DNA of 64,000 bases from Clostridiales bacterium GWF2_38_85. Lineage in GTDB: Bacteria; Bacillota; Clostridia; Oscillospirales; CAG-382. Positions 43,658-50,796 of the stretch are shown here, piece after piece (the first letter of the stretch is position 1; every line of letters starts with the position of its first letter). Made by a program: the position numbers and the translations under genes. The stretch spans positions 1 to 64,000 of the forward strand of contig MGOY01000025.1 in assembly GCA_001797275.1 (NCBI GenBank), in the 5' to 3' direction. The notes under the pieces are model-generated. The model did not search any database. It was not told the DNA's origin and saw only the letters and a list, made by a program, of their open reading frames with translations.

Positions 43658-43781
43658 ATTTATCACTGACTTGATTTTATATTATCATTATTATATTTTA
43701 GCATACCCGGATTAATAAATCAACATAAAAAAATTGAATATAAATTATCTTTTGGGAGAAACTAAATCAAGACCAAGGTTC

Positions 43782-43886
43782 AATACTGATTTCTCATAAA
43801 ACATTACGTTAAAACTCTGCGAAAGAAACCATATGATAAAGGTTTTTCTTGAATTTTATCTATGTTTTTAATCGAAATTAGTATAA
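43782..43886 (+). repeat. Family 2 palindromic element, copy 2
   Basis: This 105-bp copy ends in ATACTGATTTC and its near complement GAAATTAGTAT. Inner parts match copy 1 at 30331-30441: CTCATAAAACATTAC, then TTTTTCTTGAATTTTATCTA. It lies 25 bp upstream of the small coat-like gene, in the same orientation toward that gene as copy 1 has toward cpsB. The stretch CATAAAACATTACGTTA also occurs at 50740-50756. Confidence 0.75.
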
Positions 43887-43911
43887 ATAACAAAACAGAA
43901 AGGATATCGAC

Positions 43912-44091
43912 ATGACTCCAAAAGAATTGTTATATATTGAAGATGCACTAAGCCACGAATCATTTGTACGCACACAGTGCGATGACTGCGCAGGACAGCT
44001 TCAGGATTCAACCCTGAAAAGCTTCGTTTCACAGCTATCAACCAAGCACAAAAAGATGTTTGATCAATTCTTCACTACAGTCAAAGGTTAA
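43912..44091 (+). CDS. Small helical coat-like protein, 59 residues
   Basis: A short ORF after AAAGGATATCGAC. The peptide, beginning MTPKELLYIEDALSHESF, is predicted to form two helices with HESFVRTQC and KSFVSQLSTKHKKMFDQF. It resembles small spore coat/ferritin-like two-helix proteins found beside CotF genes in Clostridia. It has two close cysteines (CDDC). A CotF-like gene follows 147 bp downstream in the same direction. The assignment rests on the neighbour and on helical pattern, not on a diagnostic motif. Confidence 0.7.
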   Translation: MTPKELLYIEDALSHESFVRTQCDDCAGQLQDSTLKSFVSQLSTKHKKMFDQFFTTVKG

Positions 44092-44117
44092 ATAATTTCA
44101 AAGTAAAGGAAATAAAA

Positions 44118-44204
44118 AGTTTGAAAATAAATTTTCAAACTCAGGTTTTGTGCCTTTGTGCCATATATCAAGGCACAAATTTGATTACATCAAATACGGC
44201 ACAA
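44118..44204 (+). repeat. Hairpin and family 3 Y-shaped element, copy 4
   Basis: AGTTTGAAAAT...ATTTTCAAACT (44118-44128, 44131-44141) is a perfect 11-bp hairpin. It is followed by a Y structure: outer TTGTGCC (44148-44154) with GGCACAA (44198-44204); arm one TTTGTGCC (44155-44162) with GGCACAAA (44172-44179); arm two TTTGATtacATCAAA (44180-44194). The two TTGTGCC copies can swap partners with the two GGCACAA copies, so two alternative folds exist. It ends 34 nt before the cotF start. Confidence 0.65.
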
Positions 44205-44238
44205 TTCCCACACCATAAAGAAAGGAATGGTCATAATT

Positions 44239-44487
44239 ATGGATGACAGAATGTTAATGGAAAGCCTGCTTGTGTCAACAAAAAATGCATGTGAGCTGTT
44301 TATGCACGGAACAATTGAGGCATCGACAAGCAATATAAAATCCACATTTGATCAGGCATTGCAAGATGTAATACAGATACAAAATGATATCTACTGCCAT
44401 ATGGCTGATAAAGGCTGGTATCCCCAGACCGCAGTCGAACAACAGAAGATACAACAGGTAGCCCAGAAATATCAGGCAAACGCATAA
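44239..44487 (+). CDS. CotF-family spore coat protein
   Basis: An 82-residue helical protein of the CotF family. MDDRMLMESLLVSTKNACEL starts it, and HMADKGWYPQTAVEQQKIQQ carries the Gly-Trp-Tyr motif usual in this family. The start was set at ATG 44239, because AAAGGAATGG contains the earlier in-frame ATG (44227). It probably belongs to the spore coat together with the 59-residue protein upstream. A clear terminator follows. Confidence 0.87.
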   Translation: MDDRMLMESLLVSTKNACELFMHGTIEASTSNIKSTFDQALQDVIQIQNDIYCHMADKGWYPQTAVEQQKIQQVAQKYQANA

Positions 44488-44506
44488 ATTGCAACTGATA
44501 AAGCAA

Positions 44507-44540
44507 AACCGACGGTCAGCATCGACTGTCGGTTGTTTTT
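44507..44540 (+). terminator. Terminator of the coat-gene transcript
   Basis: AACCGAC (44507-44513) and GTCGGTT (44528-44534) plus an inner GTC/GAC pair form a strong hairpin, followed by GTTTTTGTT. The convergent NUDIX gene ends about 108 bp away. Confidence 0.85.
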
Positions 44541-44647
44541 GTTATAATACATTTAAAACGTTGTTTATAATTACTCTCTTGTAATAATATGAACATACAG
44601 TTACTTCGTTATTTTTAATATTATGTTTTTACATTTCAAAAAGCGAC

Positions 44648-45274
44648 TTAATCAAATATTACCTCCCAGTTTTCATTATTGAATGCATCAAAGCACATTT
44701 CAATTTGATTATAGATATTCTTATTCTCATCTAAAATAGGTAAATTGTTAAGTGCAAAATATCCACTTTCTGTAGTTTCATTATTCGGTTGGAAACTACC
44801 CCTTATAATAGAGCATAGGACAAACACCTTACAAATTCCATATGCATATTTGGGTGAATTATGCTTGTTCCTATCTTGTATAGCAATAATCCTTGAAGGT
44901 TTAATATCCAAACCAACTTCCTCTTTAACTTCTTTAATAGTATTTGAAGCAATTGATTTATTATAATCAACCCAACCACCTGGTAGAGACCATTTATTTT
45001 TTTCTTTTACCAGTAAAATTTTGTTTTCGTTGAATATTGCAGCTCGTGTATCGATTTTAGGTGTTTGATAACCTGTTTCGTTGCAAAACACATCTTTAAC
45101 TTTTTCGATTGAGAGACCCGTTTTCATAGCCATGATTTCAGCGAATATTTCTCTAACTCTTTTAAAACGTTCTTTGTCAAATTGATCTTTCGTATATGTT
45201 AAGCCGTTTTGAGCAATAGATTGTAATTCCATTGATAATTTTATCAACATATCCAAATCATTCATTAGTTCCAT
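44648..45274 (-). CDS. NUDIX hydrolase with N-terminal NUDIX_N domain; altered NUDIX box
   Basis: The first 65 residues form a helical NUDIX_N-type domain, followed by a NUDIX core from about residue 70. The box reads GGWVDYNKSIASNTIKEVKE then EVGL: the first conserved glutamate is replaced by lysine, while the catalytic KE(V)xEE glutamates are kept. Such changes can weaken or change hydrolysis of nucleoside diphosphate derivatives. The RBS is CGGAGG. It is the first of three NUDIX genes in 2 kb. Related proteins act on ADP-ribose-like or capped metabolites. Confidence 0.85.
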   Translation of the reverse strand: MELMNDLDMLIKLSMELQSIAQNGLTYTKDQFDKERFKRVREIFAEIMAMKTGLSIEKVKDVFCNETGYQTPKIDTRAAIFNENKILLVKEKNKWSLPGGWVDYNKSIASNTIKEVKEEVGLDIKPSRIIAIQDRNKHNSPKYAYGICKVFVLCSIIRGSFQPNNETTESGYFALNNLPILDENKNIYNQIEMCFDAFNNENWEVIFD

Positions 45275-45302
45275 AATTTCCTCCGATCATACTACTTTAC
45301 TA

Positions 45303-45773
45303 TTATTCTTTTGTTACAATATAAACGATTTTATTCATATCGCCTACATCAATTTCCTTCAAAAAATCAGGTACAATATTCTGTTGTTTTATTGTATTCA
45401 AAGGCAACCAATGCAACGTTTCAGCTTCAATTTGATCTGAATATAAATTATCAGAAATTGTATATACCTTATTGTATTTCATTAAATAAAAGAACACGAC
45501 TTCATGATGATTTTTACTGCAATAGGTGAAAAACCGTTCTTGAATAAAAACCAATCTGTCAATTTCAAACTTATGTCCTGTTTCCTCATATACTTCACGA
45601 ACAACAGCATCTTCTGATGTTTCATTCATCTTGACTTTTCCGCCGACAGTATAGTAGCATTCATGGTTTTTATGCTTTGCAACAAGCATTCTATCATTTT
45701 CTATTATCAAAGCGGCGACTCTGTATGTAAACATACTTTGTTCTGAGTCTATTAAAATATCTATATTATTCAT
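45303..45773 (-). CDS. NUDIX hydrolase
   Basis: A 156-residue single-domain NUDIX hydrolase with an intact box: GGKVKMNETSEDAVVREVYE followed by ETGH. Strand MLVAKHKNHECYYTVGG is the usual entry to the box. It hydrolyses a nucleoside diphosphate linked to another group; the substrate is not defined. The ATG at 45773 overlaps the stop codon of the small lipoprotein gene upstream (TGATG), so translation is probably coupled; the GTG just before is an alternative. It lies 28 bp before the next NUDIX gene. Confidence 0.88.
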   Translation of the reverse strand: MNNIDILIDSEQSMFTYRVAALIIENDRMLVAKHKNHECYYTVGGKVKMNETSEDAVVREVYEETGHKFEIDRLVFIQERFFTYCSKNHHEVVFFYLMKYNKVYTISDNLYSDQIEAETLHWLPLNTIKQQNIVPDFLKEIDVGDMNKIVYIVTKE

Positions 45774-45955
45774 CACTTTTTCCTATTTTTTATTACGATA
45801 ACAATAACTATAACTGCAATGATAACAGTCAATATTATTGGTACAAGAGGAAATATTAGCTCTTGTACAACAAGAACAGCAGTTGGGCCATCCGCACCAC
45901 CGATTATTCCAATTTCATCTATTTTATTGCACCCTGTCAATAACAACGCAAGCAT
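45773..45955 (-). CDS. Small membrane protein with IIGGADGPT motif; damaged or recoded start
   Basis: The 60-residue product reads MLALLLTGCNKIDEIGIIGG then ADGPTAVLVV, followed by a hydrophobic helix (about 33-55) and KNRKK. GIIGGADGPT is the loop found in the beta subunit of Na+-translocating decarboxylases (OadB/GcdB). There is no RBS at this ATG. A strong one (GAGAGGAAAG) stands before ATG 45983, whose frame reads MKKLLIVL and then meets a TAG stop 1 nt before ATG 45955. Joined together they would make a normal lipoprotein signal with lipobox LTGC. So it is either a frameshifted gene, a sequencing error or a stop-restart pair. Function unknown. Confidence 0.6.
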   Translation of the reverse strand: MLALLLTGCNKIDEIGIIGGADGPTAVLVVQELIFPLVPIILTVIIAVIVIVIVIKNRKK

Positions 45956-46023
45956 ACTACAATACTATCAGTAATTTTTTCATTATGCTTTCCTCTCAAT
46001 ATAAATTTTGCGTGTATGCATAT

Positions 46024-46473
46024 TTATAATCCGATATTCTCTTTTAACCTCATATAATTACCCGTATCCGGAATGCCTCTATTAAGAATATCAACAAATT
46101 TTTGATTAAATCCTAAGTTAATTAATTCGAAAAATTGGAAAAACCCAACATCACTTATTGGGTTTGTTTCAAATTCATTTGATGGTAGTGTTATATTACC
46201 ATCAATCCTTTCAAGAAAAAATGTAATATGTATAATTGGAGGAACACAGTCTGTTTTATCACATAAATATAGCAATCTTTTAACTTTTGTATTTAAACCT
46301 GTTTCTTCATACATTTCGCGAATTATTGCTTCATCTAATTTTTCTCCGACTTCAACTCTACCACCCGGAAGCGACCATCCTCTTTATGATGTAACTTTTT
46401 GTTTTACTAAAAGAATTTTATTATCTTCTATCAATATTCCTGTTATTCGAATTTGAAAACTATTCTTGTCCAC
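46024..46473 (-). pseudogene. NUDIX hydrolase gene interrupted by an in-frame stop
   Basis: Reading from GTG 46473 (AGGAG 7 nt upstream), the protein begins VDKNSFQIRITGILIEDNK. It continues to VKQKVTS and hits TAA at 46386-46384 (codon 30), then goes on in the same frame as RGWSLPGGRVEVGEKLDEAI and a full box (REMYEETGL). The only fault is this one stop codon, at a position where related proteins have a hydrophilic residue. The remaining open part begins at 46314 and lacks the first strands. Loss of function is likely, unless the stop is read through or is an error. Confidence 0.75.
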
Positions 46474-46533
46474 ATGACCACTCCTAAATATCGAAGAAGG
46501 AACATCCCATATTGAAATGCTCCTTTTGCTTCT

Positions 46534-47187
46534 TCAGAATTTAAATCCTATTGTACTGAGTATACATCTTGCGATTGCATAATGCGTATGTGGGAACGGA
46601 TGAACTCTGTCGAGTGAGTATGCTGTCGTATTCAGCTTTGTCAGCAGCAGGTCAAGAGCAGCTTGAACATCGCAGAAAAGTGAGTCTGTTTCGTATGCTA
46701 TCTTTCTGAGGATTACATTCAACTCATCGACATCTTTTCTCATCGCATCGTTCTTGTTCAAGTCAAGGAAGAAGGGAGAAATAATCATAAATCCTTTTGT
46801 TTTTCTCTTTGCATCCGCAACTATATATCTGAGGTTTTCCTCATATTGTTTAACGCTGACCTGTCTTTCGGGAAACATATACGAATCGTACTTACGCCAG
46901 ACATCATTTACACCAATCATTATGGCTGCATAATCGGGCTTTATTGCCGTCATGTCAGATTCCCAGTGTGTACGAACATCAGAACTTGTTTCGCCGCTGA
47001 TGCCGGTATTGACAATTTTTATATGCTTTTCAGGATAGGTTCCTGTTAGTATGTTATGAATGAAGAAGGGGTAACCGCTTCCCAGTCCGGTCTGGCAGTT
47101 TCCGTAAGGTCTTCCTCTTCCGCAATCGGTGACCGAGTCGCCGGAGAACATTATTGTTGTATCATTTTCAATATAATCGAACAACAT
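46534..47187 (-). CDS. SGNH/GDSL-family hydrolase
   Basis: A 217-residue SGNH esterase. Block I MFSGDSVTDCGRGRPYG carries the catalytic Ser, the Gly/Asn of the oxyanion hole lie in NTGISGETSSD and IMIGVNDVWRKYD, and the Ser/His dyad ends at SLDRVHPFPHTH. No signal peptide is seen, so it is cytoplasmic or released otherwise. Such enzymes deacylate sugars or lipids. It starts 2 bp downstream of the leucine-rich-repeat gene, so the two share a transcript. Confidence 0.88.
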   Translation of the reverse strand: MLFDYIENDTTIMFSGDSVTDCGRGRPYGNCQTGLGSGYPFFIHNILTGTYPEKHIKIVNTGISGETSSDVRTHWESDMTAIKPDYAAIMIGVNDVWRKYDSYMFPERQVSVKQYEENLRYIVADAKRKTKGFMIISPFFLDLNKNDAMRKDVDELNVILRKIAYETDSLFCDVQAALDLLLTKLNTTAYSLDRVHPFPHTHYAIARCILSTIGFKF

Positions 47188-47189
47188 AA

Positions 47190-48692
47190 TTATTCCTCAC
47201 TTACTGTGCTTTCAACAGCGCTTTCTGTTGTGCTTGTGTCAGCTGTTGATTCAACTGTTGAGGTATCTGAGGTTACATCGGATGTATCGGAAGCTGTTCC
47301 CGAGGTATCAGCTAAGGTATCACCGGAGGTTTCGCTTTCTTCGGGTTCATCATACATAATATATGCTTTAGTATATTTTTCTTTGAGTGTAGCACCGTTT
47401 GTAACCGGGTTGCCGGTAAGGTATGCGACAATCAATGTGCCATCCTGGAAATTCGTCAAGGATGAAACATCTTCAATTGCGTTGTTTGACAAGTACAGAT
47501 AAGCCATTTTTGTCATATCTTTAATCGGTGAAACATCAACTATCTTATTATCTGTCAGGTAAAGATATTCAATCTCAACCGATTTTTCAATTGCGCTGAT
47601 ATCTTCGATTTCATTGTTGGTAAGTGAAAGCTGAGTTAACTTCACAAGGTCAGCCATTGCTGAAATATCTGATATTTTATTTTTGCTTAAGTCGAGTGTT
47701 TCAAGCTTTGTCAGCTTTTCAAGCGCGGATACATCAACGATTTCATTAGAGGGAGCATAAAAACCTTCGAGGTTGACAAGCTCTGAAACTGCAGAGATAT
47801 CTGTAAGTCCCATGCTGCCAAGGCTGAGAGTTTTAAGTGCTGTCAATCCTTTGATCGGATCAAGTGAGATTGGTACTATTTTCTCAGTTACTGTACTTGT
47901 ATCATCGCTTGTGTCCGCGACACTGGTGTCACTTGTTTCAATAGCAACAGTTGAATAATTGTTGTCAAGAACAAGGGTTTCAAGATTTACAAGTCCGGAA
48001 ATTGCAGATATATCGGTAATGTTATTTTCTGACATGTAAAGTGATTTAAGCTTTGTAAGATTTTCAAGTACAGATATATCATCAATACCGAGTGATTGGA
48101 TATTTAAATATTCGATATTCGTAAGCTCAGCGATTGCGGATATATCTTTGACGCTTGTTCCGCCGATTGAAAGGTGTTTTAGATTTGTCATTGTTTTAAT
48201 TGCTTTGAGGTTTTTGAGAAGCTTCTGCTCCTGAACATCAATAAGAGTAAGGTTGGGGAACAGTGCAAGATCATCGAGTGTTGTAAGCTCGAATGTCAGG
48301 TCAGCAGATTTTACACTTTTGTTATAGTTTTCGCTATAGGTTGAAGTGTCAAAGTCTTCGACAGTTGTGTCTGTTTCAAGCAGTGTTGCAAGTTCGTCAT
48401 AACCGATTGTTACTGTAGTTTTAGTATCTTCTGTATCGGAAGTTTCGGTATCCTCTGCAGTGATAATTCCGAGAACCTTAATTGCCTCGAGGTCTTCTTT
48501 TGTTATCTCGCTCGGTTTCTTATCAAGTGCTTCAGCAACAACTCTTGCAAAGCTCTGATCCTTGAATAAGCTTGAACGGTTCTGAATAAATGAAAAAAGT
48601 GTTATACAAATAGCTGCCGCAAGAAGAACGCATAATACAATACTTATAATAAACTTCTTCTTTCTCTCGGCTCTTGATGCAATAGTTGCCAT
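47190..48692 (-). CDS. Membrane-anchored leucine-rich-repeat protein, internalin-like
   Basis: About 500 residues: a basic N terminus, one membrane helix (about 12-35, FIISIVLCVLLAAAICITLF) and an external region with about eleven internalin-type repeats of 21-22 residues (pattern LTxLKxLxLxxNxIxDISxI). One repeat is split by a Ser/Thr/Asp-rich insertion (about 250-275, TSDTSVADTSDDTSTVTE). The C-terminal 50 residues are a similar low-complexity stretch. It is probably a surface protein for adhesion or protein binding. The start is ATG 48692 after AAAGGAAAT. No LPXTG signal is visible. Confidence 0.88.
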   Translation of the reverse strand: MATIASRAERKKKFIISIVLCVLLAAAICITLFSFIQNRSSLFKDQSFARVVAEALDKKPSEITKEDLEAIKVLGIITAEDTETSDTEDTKTTVTIGYDELATLLETDTTVEDFDTSTYSENYNKSVKSADLTFELTTLDDLALFPNLTLIDVQEQKLLKNLKAIKTMTNLKHLSIGGTSVKDISAIAELTNIEYLNIQSLGIDDISVLENLTKLKSLYMSENNITDISAISGLVNLETLVLDNNYSTVAIETSDTSVADTSDDTSTVTEKIVPISLDPIKGLTALKTLSLGSMGLTDISAVSELVNLEGFYAPSNEIVDVSALEKLTKLETLDLSKNKISDISAMADLVKLTQLSLTNNEIEDISAIEKSVEIEYLYLTDNKIVDVSPIKDMTKMAYLYLSNNAIEDVSSLTNFQDGTLIVAYLTGNPVTNGATLKEKYTKAYIMYDEPEESETSGDTLADTSGTASDTSDVTSDTSTVESTADTSTTESAVESTVSEE

Positions 48693-48827
48693 AACTTTTA
48701 TTTCCTTTCGTATATAGCTGAATGAATATTTGTTTAGCATGTACTTTTGATATAATACCACTTGTCACAAAAAAATGCAAGCGTTAATTATGAAATACAG
48801 TAATATTGAAAAACCTGTGTTTATAGC

Positions 48828-49751
48828 TTATAGTTTTTCCTCTTCTAACAGTTCTCTGACGCTGACAACACTGCAGCCAAAAGACTTCAGTAAATTCAAT
48901 TGCCTTGGCAGCGCTTCGTATATCGGCATTTCGCCCGACATATTCAATCCATCCTTCTGATAGATTATACTGCCGCAGAACGAATCCGCATTTGATTCGA
49001 GCTGTCTTTTCAGCCTTGCAACCATCTCATCCGCATTGCTGTTCTTCTCCCAACCGCCACCGTCAAAGGAGGCTGACAGGTAATTGTACCCCAGCTTTTC
49101 GTAAACATCGAACACGGTTTTATTGGACGGGCGACTGTATGAGGATAGGCGACCGCAAGGGTCGCCCCTACCGATACTTTCAACATAATGGGGTGGCCTT
49201 GCGTTTGTCATCGGGTACCTAAAGCTTTCAAGTATATAGTTATGCAGCCGTAGATAGTCAGCATACACTTCGTTCTCATTTTTGAAATACACACGCTTCG
49301 AATAGGGAAAATGCTGTTTCCCACAGACAATATGTCTATATCCGTGGTTAGCCAACTCGCAGCCGCTGTCTATTATTTTGCGTATCAGGTCAGGGTTGTT
49401 CACAGCACTTGCCAGTATATCATCACCGAACCGTGGGTAGTGGTCATATCTGGTACCGCTCCAGTAAAAGCTACCCGACCTGCCCGGATTGTCGGGGTAG
49501 TTCTCAGCGGTTGAGCCGATGATGTTGAAGGTTGCGGTAAAGCTGTATTCGTTGAGCGTGTCAACTATAAACTCTGTCAGTTTTCTGCCATCCGGGCATA
49601 CAACAGCACACGGCCCGTCATCAAAGGTCATTGCAACTATTCGCTTGCCGCCGGTGTTGACTTTTTCAATTTTCCGGACTGATGTTGTGTTTATATCTTT
49701 CTTTGAGAAAATAAACCTTTTTATTTTTTGCAGAGTATTGTATAAAATCAT
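48828..49751 (-). CDS. Polysaccharide deacetylase-like protein with an in-frame repeat insertion
   Basis: The NodB-homology region is visible: AMTFDDGPCAVVCPDGRKL (Asp-Asp metal site), FTATFNIIGSTAENYP, and ANHGYRHIVCGK with a His ligand (HxxxH). Then the sequence RPPHYVESI is followed by about 16 residues (GRGDPCGRLSSYSRPS) that come from a GC-rich hairpin repeat, before NKTVFDVYEKLGYN resumes the fold. The insert is in frame and lies at a surface loop between barrel strands, so the enzyme may still work. The 307-residue protein has no clear signal peptide. It deacetylates a glycan, probably peptidoglycan or chitooligosaccharide-like. Confidence 0.82.
   Translation of the reverse strand: MILYNTLQKIKRFIFSKKDINTTSVRKIEKVNTGGKRIVAMTFDDGPCAVVCPDGRKLTEFIVDTLNEYSFTATFNIIGSTAENYPDNPGRSGSFYWSGTRYDHYPRFGDDILASAVNNPDLIRKIIDSGCELANHGYRHIVCGKQHFPYSKRVYFKNENEVYADYLRLHNYILESFRYPMTNARPPHYVESIGRGDPCGRLSSYSRPSNKTVFDVYEKLGYNYLSASFDGGGWEKNSNADEMVARLKRQLESNADSFCGSIIYQKDGLNMSGEMPIYEALPRQLNLLKSFGCSVVSVRELLEEEKL
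49128..49172. repeat. GC-rich hairpin repeat inserted in the deacetylase gene
   Basis: GGCGACC (49148-49154) and GGTCGCC (49160-49166) form a perfect 7-bp GC-rich hairpin with loop GCAAG. It is preceded by a related GGGCGAC (49129-49135) and followed by CCCTAC. It stands out by GC content from the AT-rich genes around it. About 48 bp appear inserted, a multiple of three. Confidence 0.6.
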
Positions 49752-49786
49752 AGTATATCCTTTAATAACGCTGAAAACGATGTTTT

Positions 49787-50542
49787 TCAGGTTTTGGATA
49801 TGTTCATTAAAAGCGACATGGGAAGTAGTTTCGCCAGTACTCTGTAAAGCTTAAAGAAAAACAGCTCAGTGTACACTCCCTTGCCCTTTTTCGCTTTCAC
49901 GACAGATTTTCCTGCGACCTTCTTCGGGTTGCATCTGGGAAGCATATCAAATGTCTTGGAGTTACCGCTGATGCCTGCTACGTCTAAAAATTCTGTATCC
50001 ATAGGTCCGGGACAGACAGCGAGTGCATTAATGCCGCGTTTCTTCAGCTCATACCTGAGCGAGCGGGTGAAGGCTGTTACATAGTACTTTGTCGCGCTGT
50101 AAACTGTCATCCTTGGTGTGGGAACAAAGGAAGCAATTGAGCTGATGTTGATTATATAGCTTCCCTCTTTCATATACTGCAGTGCAAGAGTGCAAATTGA
50201 GGTCAGCGTAACACAGTTGAGCCTTACCATGTCGGCTTGTCCCTTCTCGGAAAGGTCAGCAACATCACCCAGAAGTCCGAAGCCTGCGTTGTTGATCAGC
50301 ACCCTGATGTCGGGGTTTTCAGACTTCAACATTTCTGTAAATCTGTTCAGTTCTTCTTCCTTTATCAGATCAAGCGACACAAGCCGGCACTTCACATCAG
50401 GTCTTTCTTTTGCCAGTGCTTCAAGTCTGTCAACTCTTCTTGCGATTAACCATATTTCATCAACTGTTTTTTCACCTGCAAGAGTGTAAAAATACTCTTT
50501 CCCGAGCCCGGAGGATGCTCCTGTTATAATTCCAACTGTCAT
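49787..50542 (-). CDS. Short-chain dehydrogenase/reductase
   Basis: A 251-residue classical SDR. The cofactor motif GIITGASSGLGKEYFY (TGxxxGxG) is at the start; NNAGFGLLGD is the NAG motif. The catalytic Ser is in ISSIASFVP and Tyr-x3-Lys is YSATKYYVTAFTRSL. The C-terminal part holds VCPGPMDTEF. It reduces a ketone with NAD(P)H; the substrate is unknown. The start was set at ATG 50542 because AGAAGGAAAC lies upstream. Near the polysaccharide deacetylase gene on the same strand, 35 bp apart. Confidence 0.9.
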   Translation of the reverse strand: MTVGIITGASSGLGKEYFYTLAGEKTVDEIWLIARRVDRLEALAKERPDVKCRLVSLDLIKEEELNRFTEMLKSENPDIRVLINNAGFGLLGDVADLSEKGQADMVRLNCVTLTSICTLALQYMKEGSYIINISSIASFVPTPRMTVYSATKYYVTAFTRSLRYELKKRGINALAVCPGPMDTEFLDVAGISGNSKTFDMLPRCNPKKVAGKSVVKAKKGKGVYTELFFFKLYRVLAKLLPMSLLMNISKT

Positions 50543-50652
50543 ATTTGTGTTTCCTTCTTTATACAAAATTTTATAATTCAACATTAACTATTTTATTATA
50601 TGATACATAGAAACAAAAATCAAGCATTTATAATCAAATATGTTTATTTGTA

Positions 50653-50681
50653 TTGACAATACCTTTTTACGGTTTTATAAT
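50653..50681 (+). promoter_or_regulatory. Consensus promoter of the isomerase-phosphoesterase-GH31 operon
   Basis: TTGACA (50653-50658) and TATAAT (50676-50681) are separated by exactly 17 bp. Transcription would begin near 50688, so the Y-shaped element at 50694-50748 forms the very 5' end of the mRNA. Confidence 0.85.
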
Positions 50682-50693
50682 ATCTAAATAGTG

Positions 50694-50748
50694 AGTTTTA
50701 TGCTTTCCGGTATACAGTACTGCCGGAGTTTGAAAATCGCATAAAACA
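50694..50748 (+). repeat. Family 3 Y-shaped element, copy 5, at the 5' end of the operon mRNA
   Basis: GTTTTATGC (50695-50703) pairs perfectly with GCATAAAAC (50739-50747), preceded by GA as in copy 6. Inside, CCGG...CCGG (50707-50710, 50723-50726) forms the first arm; the second arm is reduced to TTTGAAAATC. A TTACG...CGTAA hairpin (50750-50770) follows, before the RBS. Confidence 0.6.
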
Positions 50749-50796
50749 TTACGTTATTATTTTGCGTAATTTTTTATTTGGAAGGGAAATAAAATT

